Origin: UBA6918 sp040754425
GTDB taxonomy: Bacteria; Pseudomonadota; Gammaproteobacteria; Burkholderiales; Thiobacillaceae
Reading direction: 5' to 3'
NCBI GenBank assembly: GCA_040754425.1
Contig: JBFMCR010000011.1
Coordinates: forward strand, 1 to 55,377
Length of the DNA: 55,377 nt
Shown: positions 6,713 through 15,805 of the stretch, piece after piece
How the letters are laid out: each line of letters starts with the position of its first letter
Numbering within the stretch: position 1 is the first letter of the stretch
The notes under the pieces: model-generated
Told to the model about the DNA's origin: nothing
Databases searched by the model: none
The model's input: only the letters and a program-made list of their open reading frames with translations
Made by a program: the position numbers and the translations under genes

Positions 6713-9268
6713 TCAAAGCCAGACCATCAAGCCGGTTTCAAATGGATGGGTAAGCAGTTCGTTCCAGGGGTAGATGCGCACGCGGTAATCGAGCTTGCCG
6801 CACATCTCGGGCGTGATATCCAGCTCATACAGGGTGGTGCCGTCCGCCAGTGTTTGCTTGCTTTCCATGCACAGGGAGCTGCGATTGCCGGCTGCGTTGC
6901 CGGGGCGATGCAGCAACACTTCTACGCGCACATCGTCAGGCCCCAGCCCGTCGAGATTGGCCGCGACCTTCAAGGTAAAGCCTTCACCGTAGACGATGGT
7001 TTTCTTGGGCGTATCCATGCGACGCAGTGACACGCCGGGCCAGTGTGAGCGCACTCTCGCCTTCCATGCCGCGAGGCTTTTGGCCGACGCATAGTGATCC
7101 TCGCGAAACTTGCGGCCATTCTCGCTCGCGGGCAGGTAAAACTTCTGCACGTATTCCCCCACCATGCGCGCCGAGTTGAAGCGCGGCAACAAGGTGGCGA
7201 TCGAGTGCTTGGCCATTTTCACCCAGCCCTCCGAATATCCCATGCCGTTGCGCTTGTAATAAAGCGGGATGATCTGGTCCTGCAACAACTCATAAAGCGT
7301 GAGGCTGTCCTCGGCGTTGCGGCGCGCGTCGTCGAAGTGCACCGGCGCGGGCTTGATGGCCCAGCCGTTTTCGCCGTCCCAACCTTCGCCCCACCAGCCA
7401 TCCAGCACCGACAGGTTGAGCGTCCCGTTCATGGCCGCCTTCATGCCCGACGTCCCCGAGGCTTCCAGCGGATAGATCGGGTTGTTCAGCCAGACATCGA
7501 CGCCGGCAACGAGCCGACGCGCCAAGCCCATGTCATAGCCCTCGATCAGCAACAGCCTGCCCTCCAGCTCCGGCAGATGCGAAAGCTCGTGAATGCGGCG
7601 GATGAGTTCCTGTCCAGGTTGATCGGCAGGGTGCGCCTTGCCGGCAAACAGAAAAAGCACGGACCTGTCTTCGTCGGCAACGATGCGCTTTAGCCACTCG
7701 AGGTTTTCGAATAGGAGGGTGGCGCGCTTGTAGGTGGCAAAACGGCGCGCAAAGCCGACTGTCAATACCTTGGGATCGAGCGGATTGGCCAGTTTCAGCA
7801 ATCTTTCCAGGTGCGCCTGCGAGCCATGGTTGCGCGCATGCTGAATGGCATAGCGCTGTTGCAGGGTAAAGAACAATTGCGCCTTCAGCGTCTGGCGCAC
7901 GCTCCAGAACAAATGGTCGGGGATGCGGTCGATATGCTCTTGCCAAAATGCCGCATCGTTAAGCTTGTGGCGCCAGTCGTAACCCAGGCGGTTGTCGAAC
8001 AAGTCGATCCATTCCTGCGCCAGAAAGGTATTCACATGCACGCCGTTGGTGATGTAGTCCATGGGGTTTTCGTCCGGGTCGATCTGCGGCCAATGTTCGC
8101 CGCAGATTTCCGAGGACACGCCGCCATGTATGCGCGACACCCCGTTGTGATGCCGCGACCCGTGCAGTGCCAAAGCCGTCATGTTGAAATCCGGGCTGTC
8201 GTGGGTGCGCCCCAGCTCATGCAGGGTGGCAAGGGGAATGCCTAATTGCTTGCAGTAATCCTGGAAATAACGATCCATCATGTCGCCGGGAAAGTGGTCG
8301 TGCCCCGCCGGCACCGGCGTGTGCGTGGTAAACACCGTGTCCACCGCGACGGCTTCCAGCGCGCTGTTGAAATCCAGCCGCTTTTCCAGCATCAGTTGAC
8401 GGATGCGTTCCAGCACCAGGAAGGCGGCATGACCCTCGTTGATATGCCACACCGTGGGCTTGACCCCCATCGCCGCCAGTGCACGCGCACCGCCGACGCC
8501 GAGAATGATTTCCTGGCGGATACGCATTTCCCGGTCGCCGCCATAGAGCTGGTGTGTAATGTCGCGATCCTCGACGGCATTCTCTTCCAGGTCCGTATCG
8601 AGCAGCGTCAGCCAGACATGGCCCGCGCGCACCACCCAGACCTTGACCGTAACGTTGCGGCCCGGGAATTCCACCTGCACTTTCAGTTCACGCCCGTCAT
8701 CGGTATAGGCCGGCGTCACCGGCAGGTCGTCAAAATCCGAATCGTGATAGTGCGCAACCTGGCGGCCGTCACTGTCGATGGTCTGGGAAAAGTAGCCCTG
8801 GCGGTACAGCAGCCCCACCCCCACGAAGGGCAGGCGCATGTCCGAAGCGGCCTTGCAGTGATCGCCGGCGAGAATGCCAAGACCGCCGGAATAAATCGGG
8901 AAACTCTCGTGAAACCCGAACTCGGCGCAGAAGTAGGCGACCATGTCGCTGTGTTTCAGTTGCGCCTGCAGGTCACGCTTGAGTGGTTCATTGTGATAGG
9001 TGTCGTAAGCCGACAGCACGCGGTTGTAATTGGCCAGGAATACGTGGTCCTCCGCGGCGTCCACCAGGCGCTGCTCGTCGACGCGCTTGAGGAAAGCCTT
9101 GGGGTTGTGGCCGGTCGCCTCCCACAGTCCGGAATGCAGGCGTGCGAACAGCGTGCGCGTGGGTTTGTCCCAGGTGTACCAGAGATTGTTCGCCAGCTCC
9201 TCCAGGCGAATCAGTCTGCGCGGGATTTTGGGATTGACTTCTATGGTATAGGAAGTGCCCTTGGCCAT
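6713..9268 (-). CDS. glgP: Alpha-glucan (glycogen) phosphorylase, short type
   Basis: 851 residues. GT35 phosphorylase that releases glucose-1-phosphate from glycogen or maltodextrin, cytoplasmic. N-terminus (RRLIRLEELANNLWYTWD) is that of the alpha-glucan family phosphorylases rather than of the E. coli MalP/GlgP branch. The pyridoxal-phosphate site EASGTSGMKAAMNG is present with the lysine at about residue 610, and NPIYPLEASG and GWWGEGW follow the family pattern. A ribosome site GGAGA precedes the ATG. No other glycogen gene adjoins it here, and the ars promoter lies just past its stop. Confidence 0.94.
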   Translation of the reverse strand: MAKGTSYTIEVNPKIPRRLIRLEELANNLWYTWDKPTRTLFARLHSGLWEATGHNPKAFLKRVDEQRLVDAAEDHVFLANYNRVLSAYDTYHNEPLKRDLQAQLKHSDMVAYFCAEFGFHESFPIYSGGLGILAGDHCKAASDMRLPFVGVGLLYRQGYFSQTIDSDGRQVAHYHDSDFDDLPVTPAYTDDGRELKVQVEFPGRNVTVKVWVVRAGHVWLTLLDTDLEENAVEDRDITHQLYGGDREMRIRQEIILGVGGARALAAMGVKPTVWHINEGHAAFLVLERIRQLMLEKRLDFNSALEAVAVDTVFTTHTPVPAGHDHFPGDMMDRYFQDYCKQLGIPLATLHELGRTHDSPDFNMTALALHGSRHHNGVSRIHGGVSSEICGEHWPQIDPDENPMDYITNGVHVNTFLAQEWIDLFDNRLGYDWRHKLNDAAFWQEHIDRIPDHLFWSVRQTLKAQLFFTLQQRYAIQHARNHGSQAHLERLLKLANPLDPKVLTVGFARRFATYKRATLLFENLEWLKRIVADEDRSVLFLFAGKAHPADQPGQELIRRIHELSHLPELEGRLLLIEGYDMGLARRLVAGVDVWLNNPIYPLEASGTSGMKAAMNGTLNLSVLDGWWGEGWDGENGWAIKPAPVHFDDARRNAEDSLTLYELLQDQIIPLYYKRNGMGYSEGWVKMAKHSIATLLPRFNSARMVGEYVQKFYLPASENGRKFREDHYASAKSLAAWKARVRSHWPGVSLRRMDTPKKTIVYGEGFTLKVAANLDGLGPDDVRVEVLLHRPGNAAGNRSSLCMESKQTLADGTTLYELDITPEMCGKLDYRVRIYPWNELLTHPFETGLMVWL

Positions 9269-9326
9269 GTCGTTATTCTCCGTTCACATCCTCATTGGCA
9301 ACATCAACATTCATGTAAAGCAAAAA

Positions 9327-9884
9327 TCATGCAGGCTGTTTGTCCTGGATGAAATGCTCCCGGTAATACTTCATTTCGTCTATGGATTCGTAGATGTCGG
9401 CCAGCGCTTCGTGCCTGCTGGCCTTCTTGAAACCTTCCGCCAACCCCGGGCGCCATCGTTTTGCCAGCTCCTTGAGCGTGCTGACGTCGAGGTTGCGGTA
9501 ATGGAAATACGCTTCAAGTTTGGGCATGTGGCGCGCCAAAAAGCGGCGGTCCTGGCAGATGGAATTGCCGCACATGGGAGAAGCGCGCTCGGGCACGTAC
9601 TGTTTGACGAAATGCAGCATCTGCGCCTCGGCGTCGGCCTCGTTCAGGCTCGAAGCCTTGACCCGGTCGATCAGGCCGGACTTGCCATGCGTACCCTTGT
9701 TCCAGCTGTCCATGCCGTCCAGGACTGCATCCGGCTGGTGCACCACCAGCACCGGGCCCTCCGCAATGGTGTTGAGGTCGGCATCGGTCACCACGATCGC
9801 CACCTCCAGAATACGATCGTTTTCCGGCGACAGGCCGGACATTTCCATATCGATCCACAGCAGATTCAGGGGATTCTGTGCCAT
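9327..9884 (-). CDS. orn: Oligoribonuclease
   Basis: 185 residues. DEDDh 3'-5' exoribonuclease that degrades 2-5 nt RNA fragments and pGpG. Motif I WIDMEMSGL (Asp12, Glu14), the conserved NSICQDRRFL and the final SRHEALADI (His and Asp) are all present. Start at 9884 gives the family N-terminus (MAQNPLNLLWIDMEM); a longer in-frame start at 9944 adds an untypical 20 residues. Length is normal for Orn. Confidence 0.95.
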   Translation of the reverse strand: MAQNPLNLLWIDMEMSGLSPENDRILEVAIVVTDADLNTIAEGPVLVVHQPDAVLDGMDSWNKGTHGKSGLIDRVKASSLNEADAEAQMLHFVKQYVPERASPMCGNSICQDRRFLARHMPKLEAYFHYRNLDVSTLKELAKRWRPGLAEGFKKASRHEALADIYESIDEMKYYREHFIQDKQPA

Positions 9885-9989
9885 ATTGTTTTTCCAGCGC
9901 TTCAAAAGCCACATTGTCGCAGTGGTGGAGAATTTAAGAAACACTCGCCATAATTAAAATCCAGTCTGATCCATTTCCGGAGACGTGCC

Positions 9990-10274
9990 ATGAAATCTGT
10001 GCTCATACTCTTGCTTGGGATGGCGCTTGCTCCGCTGCACGCCGCGCCCTTCGAAAAAGGCGACCCCGCAGCCGGCAAGTCGCTGCATGACAAATCATGC
10101 ATGACCTGCCATGACAATGGCATGTACACCCGCGCAAACCGGATCATGAAAACCCCGGCCCAGCTCGCGGCGCGCGTAGCCGCATGCAACGCCAACACCG
10201 GCGCGGGCTGGTTTCCAGAAGAGGAGCGTCATGTCGGCGCCTACCTCAACCAGACTTTCTACCATTTCAAATAG
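9990..10274 (+). CDS. Small periplasmic monoheme cytochrome c
   Basis: 94 residues: signal peptide (about 1-19, ending LHAAP), then one heme-binding CMTCH (Cys37, Cys40, His41). Methionines at 45 and 53 are candidates for the distal heme ligand. Small class I-like cytochromes of this kind shuttle electrons in the periplasm; the partner is unknown. Only eight bases separate it from phhB, so they probably share a transcript, though no functional link is obvious. Confidence 0.88.
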   Translation: MKSVLILLLGMALAPLHAAPFEKGDPAAGKSLHDKSCMTCHDNGMYTRANRIMKTPAQLAARVAACNANTGAGWFPEEERHVGAYLNQTFYHFK

Positions 10275-10282
10275 AGTAAACC

Positions 10283-10624
10283 ATGTCCGACATCGCTCAA
10301 GATCTCACCCGCAAGAAATGCGCGCCCTGCGAAGGCGGCGTGGCGCCTCTGACCGACGCGCAGATCGCACCGCTGCTCAAGGGCCTGCCCGGCTGGGGCC
10401 GTGACGGCATCAAGATCTTCAGGGAATACAAGTTCAAGGATCACTACCAGGCCCAGGCTTTCACCAATGCCGTGATGTGGGTGTCGCACCGCGAAGACCA
10501 TCACCCCTACATCATTGTGGGCTACAACACCGTACGCGTGGAATACTGGACCCATGCCATCAGCGGCCTGTCCGAGAACGACTTCATTTGCGCCGCCAAG
10601 GTCGATGCGCTGTTTGAAATCTAG
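10283..10624 (+). CDS. phhB: Pterin-4a-carbinolamine dehydratase
   Basis: 113 residues. Dehydrates 4a-hydroxytetrahydrobiopterin in pterin recycling, normally beside phenylalanine hydroxylase; no phhA is in the window. The active-site signature HREDHHPYIIVGYNTVRV is intact, with LTDAQIAPLLKGLPGW as the usual N-terminal helix. Cytoplasmic. Cys13 and Cys16 near the N-terminus (KKCAPCEGG) are common in this family. Confidence 0.95.
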   Translation: MSDIAQDLTRKKCAPCEGGVAPLTDAQIAPLLKGLPGWGRDGIKIFREYKFKDHYQAQAFTNAVMWVSHREDHHPYIIVGYNTVRVEYWTHAISGLSENDFICAAKVDALFEI

Positions 10625-10657
10625 AACCTCGGACACAGTGCGGATGAAGGTCGATTC

Positions 10658-11521
10658 TTGATCTCAGGCCAGGTCGTGGCGGCGCATGGACGCCATTTTC
10701 TTGTGCAAACCGCGCAGGGCGCGGCGCTGGATTGCATCACGCGCGGCAGGAAACTGGATGTCGTTTGCGGCGACCGTGTCGAACTGAGCCTGACGGCGCA
10801 AGGCCAAGGCGTGATCGAGAAAGTGCTGCCGCGCAGCAGCCTGTTCAAGCGCGCCGATGTCTTCCGCACCAAGCCTATCGCCGCCAACGTCACCCAGGTC
10901 GCCATCATGGTGGCCTCGCGTCCGAGCTGGTCGGAGGATCTGCTGCAGCGCTGCCTGCTCGCGGCCGAAAGCCAGCACCTGCCCGTGCTGATCCTCGCCA
11001 ACAAGGCCGACCTGCCCGAGCATCAAGATACCCTGGAAACGCTCTCGCTCTATGAGTTGCTCGGCTATACGGTCATCTCGCTGTGCGCCAAACAGGATGT
11101 CGCTGCGCTGCGCGAACGCCTGCAGGACCACCTCACCCTGCTCGCCGGCCAGTCCGGCATGGGCAAGTCGACCCTGATCAACGCCCTTTTCCCGCATGCC
11201 GACGCCCGCGTCGCGTCCTTTTCCGAGGCGCTGGACAGCGGCCGCCACACCACGACCCACAGCCGGCTATACCGGCTGGACGAATCCAGCGCGGTGATCG
11301 ATTCGCCCGGTTTCCAGGAATTCGCCCTGGCGCATCTGTCGCCCGAGGACATCGAAGCCGCGATGCCAGACTTCAGGCCACATCTTGGCCGCTGCCGCTT
11401 CCGCGACTGCCGCCACGACACCGAGCCCGGCTGCGCCCTGCGCCGGGCCGTGGAAGAAGGACGCCTGGCGAAAAAACGCCTTGATTTTTTCCACCGCCTC
11501 GTGGCCGAAAACAGTCGCTGA
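10658..11521 (+). CDS. rsgA: Ribosome small-subunit-dependent GTPase A
   Basis: 287 residues, starting with TTG (10658-10660) after GAAGG. Circularly permuted GTPase that checks late 30S assembly. Domains in order: OB fold (1-70), G4 ILANKADLP, G1 GQSGMGKSTLINALF, G3 DSPGFQEFAL, then a zinc knuckle CRFRDCRHDTEPGC. All motifs are intact. The TTG start is unusual but no ATG or GTG is available in frame between it and the end of phhB. Confidence 0.94.
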   Translation: MISGQVVAAHGRHFLVQTAQGAALDCITRGRKLDVVCGDRVELSLTAQGQGVIEKVLPRSSLFKRADVFRTKPIAANVTQVAIMVASRPSWSEDLLQRCLLAAESQHLPVLILANKADLPEHQDTLETLSLYELLGYTVISLCAKQDVAALRERLQDHLTLLAGQSGMGKSTLINALFPHADARVASFSEALDSGRHTTTHSRLYRLDESSAVIDSPGFQEFALAHLSPEDIEAAMPDFRPHLGRCRFRDCRHDTEPGCALRRAVEEGRLAKKRLDFFHRLVAENSR

Positions 11522-11560
11522 ATTGCCTATATTGGAATCGTCCCGTTTCCACCAGGCATC

Positions 11561-12082
11561 ATGAAGAAACCCATCGCCATATTGTTGGCATTGCTGGCCC
11601 TGCTGGTATTGCTGTTGGCGCTGCCAGCACATGGCGGTGGCACGCTTGTGCAAACTCCGTACAAGCCGGCCAGGGTCGTATTCGATTTCTACTTCGACGA
11701 TCCGGCGAAAATGGGCAGTGCGCTGTTCTGGCTGCGCTCGCTGATGAATCCGCTGCAGGGGGATCCTTACGGCTATTCCCCCGAGGAGTTGCACATCAAG
11801 GTGGTGATCCACGGCACGGAAATCGTCACCGTGGCAAAGCATAACGAAGAAAAATATCGGGAATTCGTCGACCGCATGCGCTACTATGCCGCGCTAGGCG
11901 TCGAATTCAAGGTCTGCGGCCAGGCCGCCGAGGACTTCGGCTATTCGGTGAAGGATTTCCAGGACTTCATCCAGGTCGTTCCCAATGCCATCACCGAGCT
12001 CGCACACTGGCAACAGGAAGGCTACGCCTTGATCACGCCGCGCATCTACGAGAAACGATTTCCGATCGAGGAAATCCGTTAA
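11561..12082 (+). CDS. Secreted DsrE-family protein
   Basis: 173 residues with a very hydrophobic N-terminal signal or anchor (about 4-24). The rest matches the DsrE/YchN fold: VVFDFYFDDP, KVVIHGTEIVTVAKHN, YAALGVEFKVCGQAAEDFGY and FIQVVPNAITELAHWQ. The single cysteine in KVCGQA is where DsrE-like proteins carry their persulfide-bearing residue. Periplasmic DsrE-like proteins are frequent in sulfur-oxidising and related Betaproteobacteria. Exact role unknown. Confidence 0.82.
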   Translation: MKKPIAILLALLALLVLLLALPAHGGGTLVQTPYKPARVVFDFYFDDPAKMGSALFWLRSLMNPLQGDPYGYSPEELHIKVVIHGTEIVTVAKHNEEKYREFVDRMRYYAALGVEFKVCGQAAEDFGYSVKDFQDFIQVVPNAITELAHWQQEGYALITPRIYEKRFPIEEIR

Positions 12083-12087
12083 CCGGA

Positions 12088-12534
12088 TCAACCTTCCTCG
12101 GGCCAGTGCTTGATGTAGCGCTTGAGCAGGCTGTTCTCGAAGTTGGCTTCGCGCAGGCAGGCCTTCGCCACATCATGGAAGGAAATCACGCCCACCAGCC
12201 TGTTGCCTTCCAGCACCGGCAGATGGCTGATGCGTGCCTTGGTCATGGCGTCGCGCGCATAGTCGATGGTGTCTTCGGGCGTGGCCACCACCGGCTCGGT
12301 CACCATGAGGTCTGAGACCTTGGCATCCTTGAGCGTGCAACCCTGGCGGCGCATGGCCCTCATGATGTCGCGCTCGGTCAGGAAACCGACCATGTCGCCC
12401 TTGGCATTCTTCACCACCAGCGAGCCCACGTCGTTCGCCACCATGCGCTCGATCGCCAGCGCCACGTCATCGCCGGGCGTGATGCTGAAAATTTCGTCTC
12501 CGCCCTTGATAGACAGGATTTCGCGAATAAACAT
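12088..12534 (-). CDS. Two-CBS-domain protein
   Basis: 148 residues: a pair of CBS domains (about 10-65 and 75-130; LVVKNAKGDMVGFLTERDIM and LPVLEGNRLVGVISFHDV). Such stand-alone pairs bind adenine nucleotides and act as cytoplasmic energy sensors; the partner is not known. Convergent with the DsrE-like gene, with five bases between stops. AAAGGAGA precedes the ATG. Confidence 0.88.
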   Translation of the reverse strand: MFIREILSIKGGDEIFSITPGDDVALAIERMVANDVGSLVVKNAKGDMVGFLTERDIMRAMRRQGCTLKDAKVSDLMVTEPVVATPEDTIDYARDAMTKARISHLPVLEGNRLVGVISFHDVAKACLREANFENSLLKRYIKHWPEEG

Positions 12535-12589
12535 GCATGTCTCCTTTGATTATCGGGCCAGCATACCAAAGCGGCCGGCCCGGCGGAAG

Positions 12590-13141
12590 TCAGGATCTGA
12601 CCAGGCCGGCTTCCACTTCATCGCGCCTGGCCTTGCCGGAAAGCGCCTCGATCAGCGCCAGGGCGAAATCTATGGCCGTGCCCGGCCCGCGCGAGGTAAG
12701 CACTTTCCCGTCCCTGACCACGGCGTCCTTCAGATAAGCCATGCCTGGCACCTCGATCCTGTCAAGAGAGCCCGGATAGCTGGTGGCGCGCTTGCCCGCC
12801 AGCAGGCCGGCTTCCGCCAGCACCATAGGCGCGGCGCAGATGGCGGCAGTGTATTTGCCCTGCTCCGCCATTTTTTTCAGCAGACCGATGATGCGCGGGT
12901 CTTCCTTGAGGTGCTGCGCGCCCGGCATGCCGCCGGGCAGCACGATCATGTCGAAGTCATCGTGCAGAACGTCATCCAGCACGGCGTCGGGCATGAGCCG
13001 GGTGCCGCGGCTGGCCTTGACGATGCCCGGCTGCAGGCTGGCGGTGACGACTTCGATGCCGGCTCGGCGCAAGAGGTCAATAATGGTCACCGCCTCGAGT
13101 TCTTCGCAGCCTTCGGCAAGCGGAACGAGCACCTTGGCCAT
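12590..13141 (-). CDS. DJ-1/PfpI family protein (YajL-like)
   Basis: 183 residues. The DJ-1 superfamily nucleophile Cys102 sits in TAAICAAPMVL and the partner Glu16 in GCEELEAV. This is the YajL/DJ-1 branch, with proposed deglycase, chaperone or peroxide-sensor roles that are debated. AAAGGAGG precedes the ATG at 13139-13141. The frame stays open upstream, but that part overlaps yajQ and is not expected to be translated. It follows yajQ by 11 bases. Confidence 0.9.
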   Translation of the reverse strand: MAKVLVPLAEGCEELEAVTIIDLLRRAGIEVVTASLQPGIVKASRGTRLMPDAVLDDVLHDDFDMIVLPGGMPGAQHLKEDPRIIGLLKKMAEQGKYTAAICAAPMVLAEAGLLAGKRATSYPGSLDRIEVPGMAYLKDAVVRDGKVLTSRGPGTAIDFALALIEALSGKARRDEVEAGLVRS

Positions 13142-13152
13142 GATTCCTCCTT

Positions 13153-13638
13153 TCAGTCGCGGAAATTCTGGAATTGCAGCGGAAAATCGGTAATGGACTT
13201 TTTCACCAGCGCGATGGTTTCCTGCAGGGTGTCGCGCTTGGCGCCCGAAACGCGCACGGTTTCGCCCTGGATGCCGGCCTGCACCTTGAGCTTGCTGTCC
13301 TTGATGAGCTTGACGATCTTCTTGGCCAGCTCGGTTTCGACCCCGGTCTTGACGGTCACCGTGCGCCTGACCTTGTTGCCGGAAATCTTCTCGGCCGTGC
13401 CGGTATCCAGGCACTTCACGTCCACGCCGCGCTTGGCCAGTTTCTGGGAAAGAATGTCCTGCACCTGGTCGAGCTGGAATTCGGTGTCGGCGAACACCGT
13501 CAGTACGTAGTCGGCCTGCTCGACGCGCGCATCCGAGCCCTTGAAGTCGAAGCGGTTGCCGACTTCGCGGTTGGTCTGCTCCACGGCGTTGCGCACTTCC
13601 TGCTTGTCCACTTCCGAAACGATGTCGAACGATGGCAT
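13153..13638 (-). CDS. yajQ: YajQ family nucleotide-binding protein
   Basis: 161 residues, full length. UPF0234/YajQ, members of which bind nucleotides and, in Xanthomonas, cyclic di-GMP. Starts MPSFDIVSEVDKQEVRNAV and ends FPLQFQNFRD, both family signatures. It begins one base after the stop of the upstream bph gene, so the two are almost certainly co-translated. Cytoplasmic. Confidence 0.95.
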   Translation of the reverse strand: MPSFDIVSEVDKQEVRNAVEQTNREVGNRFDFKGSDARVEQADYVLTVFADTEFQLDQVQDILSQKLAKRGVDVKCLDTGTAEKISGNKVRRTVTVKTGVETELAKKIVKLIKDSKLKVQAGIQGETVRVSGAKRDTLQETIALVKKSITDFPLQFQNFRD

Positions 13639-13639
13639 G

Positions 13640-14215
13640 TCATGCTCCCAGCAACTGGACGGTTTTCACTTCCACCGGCAAGCCGGTGCGGTCGTCGAAT
13701 TCGGCAGCCGCCTCGATCGCGCGCCGCGCGATCTCCTCGGCCGACAGCTGAGAATTGTACAGCGCGTGCATGGCACCCAGGGCGAGATCACTGCCGCTGC
13801 CGTAGGCGTAGAACTTCGAAAACTCCTGCACCGAGCGGTGTTCGGCCACGCCGAAAATGCCGTGCGGATTGGCGATCAGCACATCCATCTGGCTCGATTC
13901 CAGGTCATCGTCCTTGTCCTCGCCTGGCAGCAGGAAATACTGTTCCTTGAGCGCGCCATGCAGCGCCTGCCAACTGCGGAAAATGCCCGCCACGGAGTGG
14001 AATTCCGCCGGCACTTCTGGGTCGGAGAAATAGTCCTTGAGGATGAGGATGAAGGTGGTATAGCCGGTCACCGCAAGCCAGCTGTCGCCGATCTGGATGA
14101 GCTTGCCGTGGTTGACCACGTAGTTCGCGGACTCCTTGGTGGTGCCCCACTTGGTGAGCGTGTCCGCGGCAATGGCGGCCACGCCGTTCTTCCTGACTAC
14201 TGCAAGTGTCGTCAT
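13640..14215 (-). CDS. Proteasome-like Ntn hydrolase (BPH type)
   Basis: 191 residues. The N-terminus MTTLAVVRKNGVAAIAADTL is that of HslV-related proteasome homologues of the betaproteobacterial BPH group. After Met removal the threonine becomes nucleophile; Asp17 (mature numbering, IAADTL) and a lysine near 37 (HGKLIQ) supply the remaining active-site pattern. It differs from HslV in length and middle region, and no hslU ATPase gene adjoins. BPH forms double rings; its substrate and any unfoldase partner remain open. It is followed immediately by yajQ. Confidence 0.88.
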   Translation of the reverse strand: MTTLAVVRKNGVAAIAADTLTKWGTTKESANYVVNHGKLIQIGDSWLAVTGYTTFILILKDYFSDPEVPAEFHSVAGIFRSWQALHGALKEQYFLLPGEDKDDDLESSQMDVLIANPHGIFGVAEHRSVQEFSKFYAYGSGSDLALGAMHALYNSQLSAEEIARRAIEAAAEFDDRTGLPVEVKTVQLLGA

Positions 14216-14243
14216 GACGCCTCCTGCAGAAAATTTTCAGCAT

Positions 14244-14561
14244 TTATCCGAAGTGGCATACGTAGTGGTACGGCTCGCCGCTCACTTCGATGTCGAACGA
14301 GGAATTGCCGGGCACGCTGAAGGACTCACCCGCCTGGCAGGTCTTCCAGTCCTCGCCTTTCAGTCGATAGCGGCAGACGCCAGCCACGGTTTCCATGATC
14401 TCCGGCGCGCCGGTGTTGAAGCTGAGCGTCGAAGGCAGGATCACGCCCACCGACTTTTTGCTGCCGTCGGCGAACTGCACGGTGTGCGACACGCACTTGC
14501 CGTCGAAATACACATTGGCCTTCTTGATGACGGCAACATTATCGAACCGGGACATGCTCAT
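14244..14561 (-). CDS. ppnP: Pyrimidine/purine nucleoside phosphorylase
   Basis: 105 residues, cupin-like DUF1255 family (YaiE/PpnP), which phosphorolyses several nucleosides. Visible signatures: FDNVAVIKKANVYFDGKCVSHTV, SFNTGAPEIMETVAG and FSVPGNSSFDIEV. ATG 14559-14561 overlaps the argG stop by four bases (ATGA). A second ATG two codons later is possible. Co-translation with argG is structural; no metabolic link is evident. Confidence 0.93.
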   Translation of the reverse strand: MSMSRFDNVAVIKKANVYFDGKCVSHTVQFADGSKKSVGVILPSTLSFNTGAPEIMETVAGVCRYRLKGEDWKTCQAGESFSVPGNSSFDIEVSGEPYHYVCHFG

Positions 14562-15790
14562 TTCTTCCTTTTGGCCTCGAGTTTTGCGGCGATGCGCAGG
14601 CGCAGGGCGTTGAGCTTGATGAAACCTCCCGCGTCCTTCTGGTCGTAGGCGCCGGCATCGTCCTCGAAGGTGGCGATGGTCGAGTCGAACAGCGAATCGG
14701 TCTTCGAGTCGCGCCCCACCACCATGACACTGCCCTTGTAGAGCTTCAGGCGCACGAAGCCGTTCACGTTCTGCTGGGTGTGGTCGATCAGTACCTGGAG
14801 CGCGCGGCGTTCGGGCGACCACCAGTAGCCGTTGTAGATCAGGCTGGCGTAGCGCGGCATCAGATCGTCCTTCAGGTGCGCCACTTCGCGGTCGAGCGTG
14901 ATGGACTCGATGGCGCGGTGGGCTTTCAGGAGAATGGTGCCGCCGGGGGTTTCGTAGCAGCCGCGCGACTTCATGCCGACATAGCGGTTCTCCACCAGAT
15001 CAAGACGGCCGATGCCGTGCCTGCCGCCGAGTTCGTTGAGCTTGGCCAGCACTTCGTGGGGGCGCATGGGCTGACCGTTGACGGCCACCACATCGCCCTG
15101 TCTGTAGTCCAGGGTAATGTATTCGGCCGCATCGGGCGCCTTCTCCGGCGACACCGTCCAGCGCCACATGTCCTCCTCGGCTTCGGCATTGGGGTCTTCC
15201 AAGTGGCGGCCTTCGTAGGAGATGTGCAGCAGGTTGGCGTCCATGGAATACGGCGAGCCGCCCTGACGGTGTTTCATGTCGATGGGGATGCCGTGGGCCT
15301 CGGCATACTTGAGCAGTTTCTCGCGGCTCGTAAGATCCCATTCGCGCCAGGGGGCGATCACCTTGACGTCCGGTTTCAGCGCATAGGCACCGAGCTCGAA
15401 GCGCACCTGGTCGTTGCCTTTGCCGGTGGCGCCGTGGCAAATGGCATCGGCGCCGGTTTCGTTGACGATCTCGATCAATCTTTTTGCAATGAGCGGGCGT
15501 GCGATCGAGGTGCCGAGCAGGTATTCACCCTCGTACACGGTGTTGGCGCGGAACATGGGGAAGACGAAATCGCGCACGAATTCCTCGCGCAGGTCGTCGA
15601 TGTAGATGTGCTCGGGCCTGATGCCGAACTTGAGCGCCTTCTGGCGCGCCGGCTCCAGCTCCTCGCCCTGGCCGAGGTCGGCCGTGAAGGTGATGACTTC
15701 ACATTTGTAGGTGTCCTGCAGCCACTTGAGGATGACCGAGGTATCCAGGCCGCCGGAATAGGCCAGTACGACTTTCTTGATGGTGCTCAT
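14558..15790 (-). CDS. argG: Argininosuccinate synthase
   Basis: 410 residues. Joins citrulline and aspartate at the cost of ATP. N-terminal ATP loop AYSGGLDTSVILKWL, the GATGKGNDQVRFE substrate motif and SPYSMDANLLHISYEG are all intact. The last step before argH. Lies 15 bases after the DUF2283 gene and in series with argD and argF, so three arginine steps are read as one unit. Confidence 0.97.
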   Translation of the reverse strand: MSTIKKVVLAYSGGLDTSVILKWLQDTYKCEVITFTADLGQGEELEPARQKALKFGIRPEHIYIDDLREEFVRDFVFPMFRANTVYEGEYLLGTSIARPLIAKRLIEIVNETGADAICHGATGKGNDQVRFELGAYALKPDVKVIAPWREWDLTSREKLLKYAEAHGIPIDMKHRQGGSPYSMDANLLHISYEGRHLEDPNAEAEEDMWRWTVSPEKAPDAAEYITLDYRQGDVVAVNGQPMRPHEVLAKLNELGGRHGIGRLDLVENRYVGMKSRGCYETPGGTILLKAHRAIESITLDREVAHLKDDLMPRYASLIYNGYWWSPERRALQVLIDHTQQNVNGFVRLKLYKGSVMVVGRDSKTDSLFDSTIATFEDDAGAYDQKDAGGFIKLNALRLRIAAKLEAKRKK

Positions 15791-15805
15791 GATGTTTCAG
15801 TTTGT

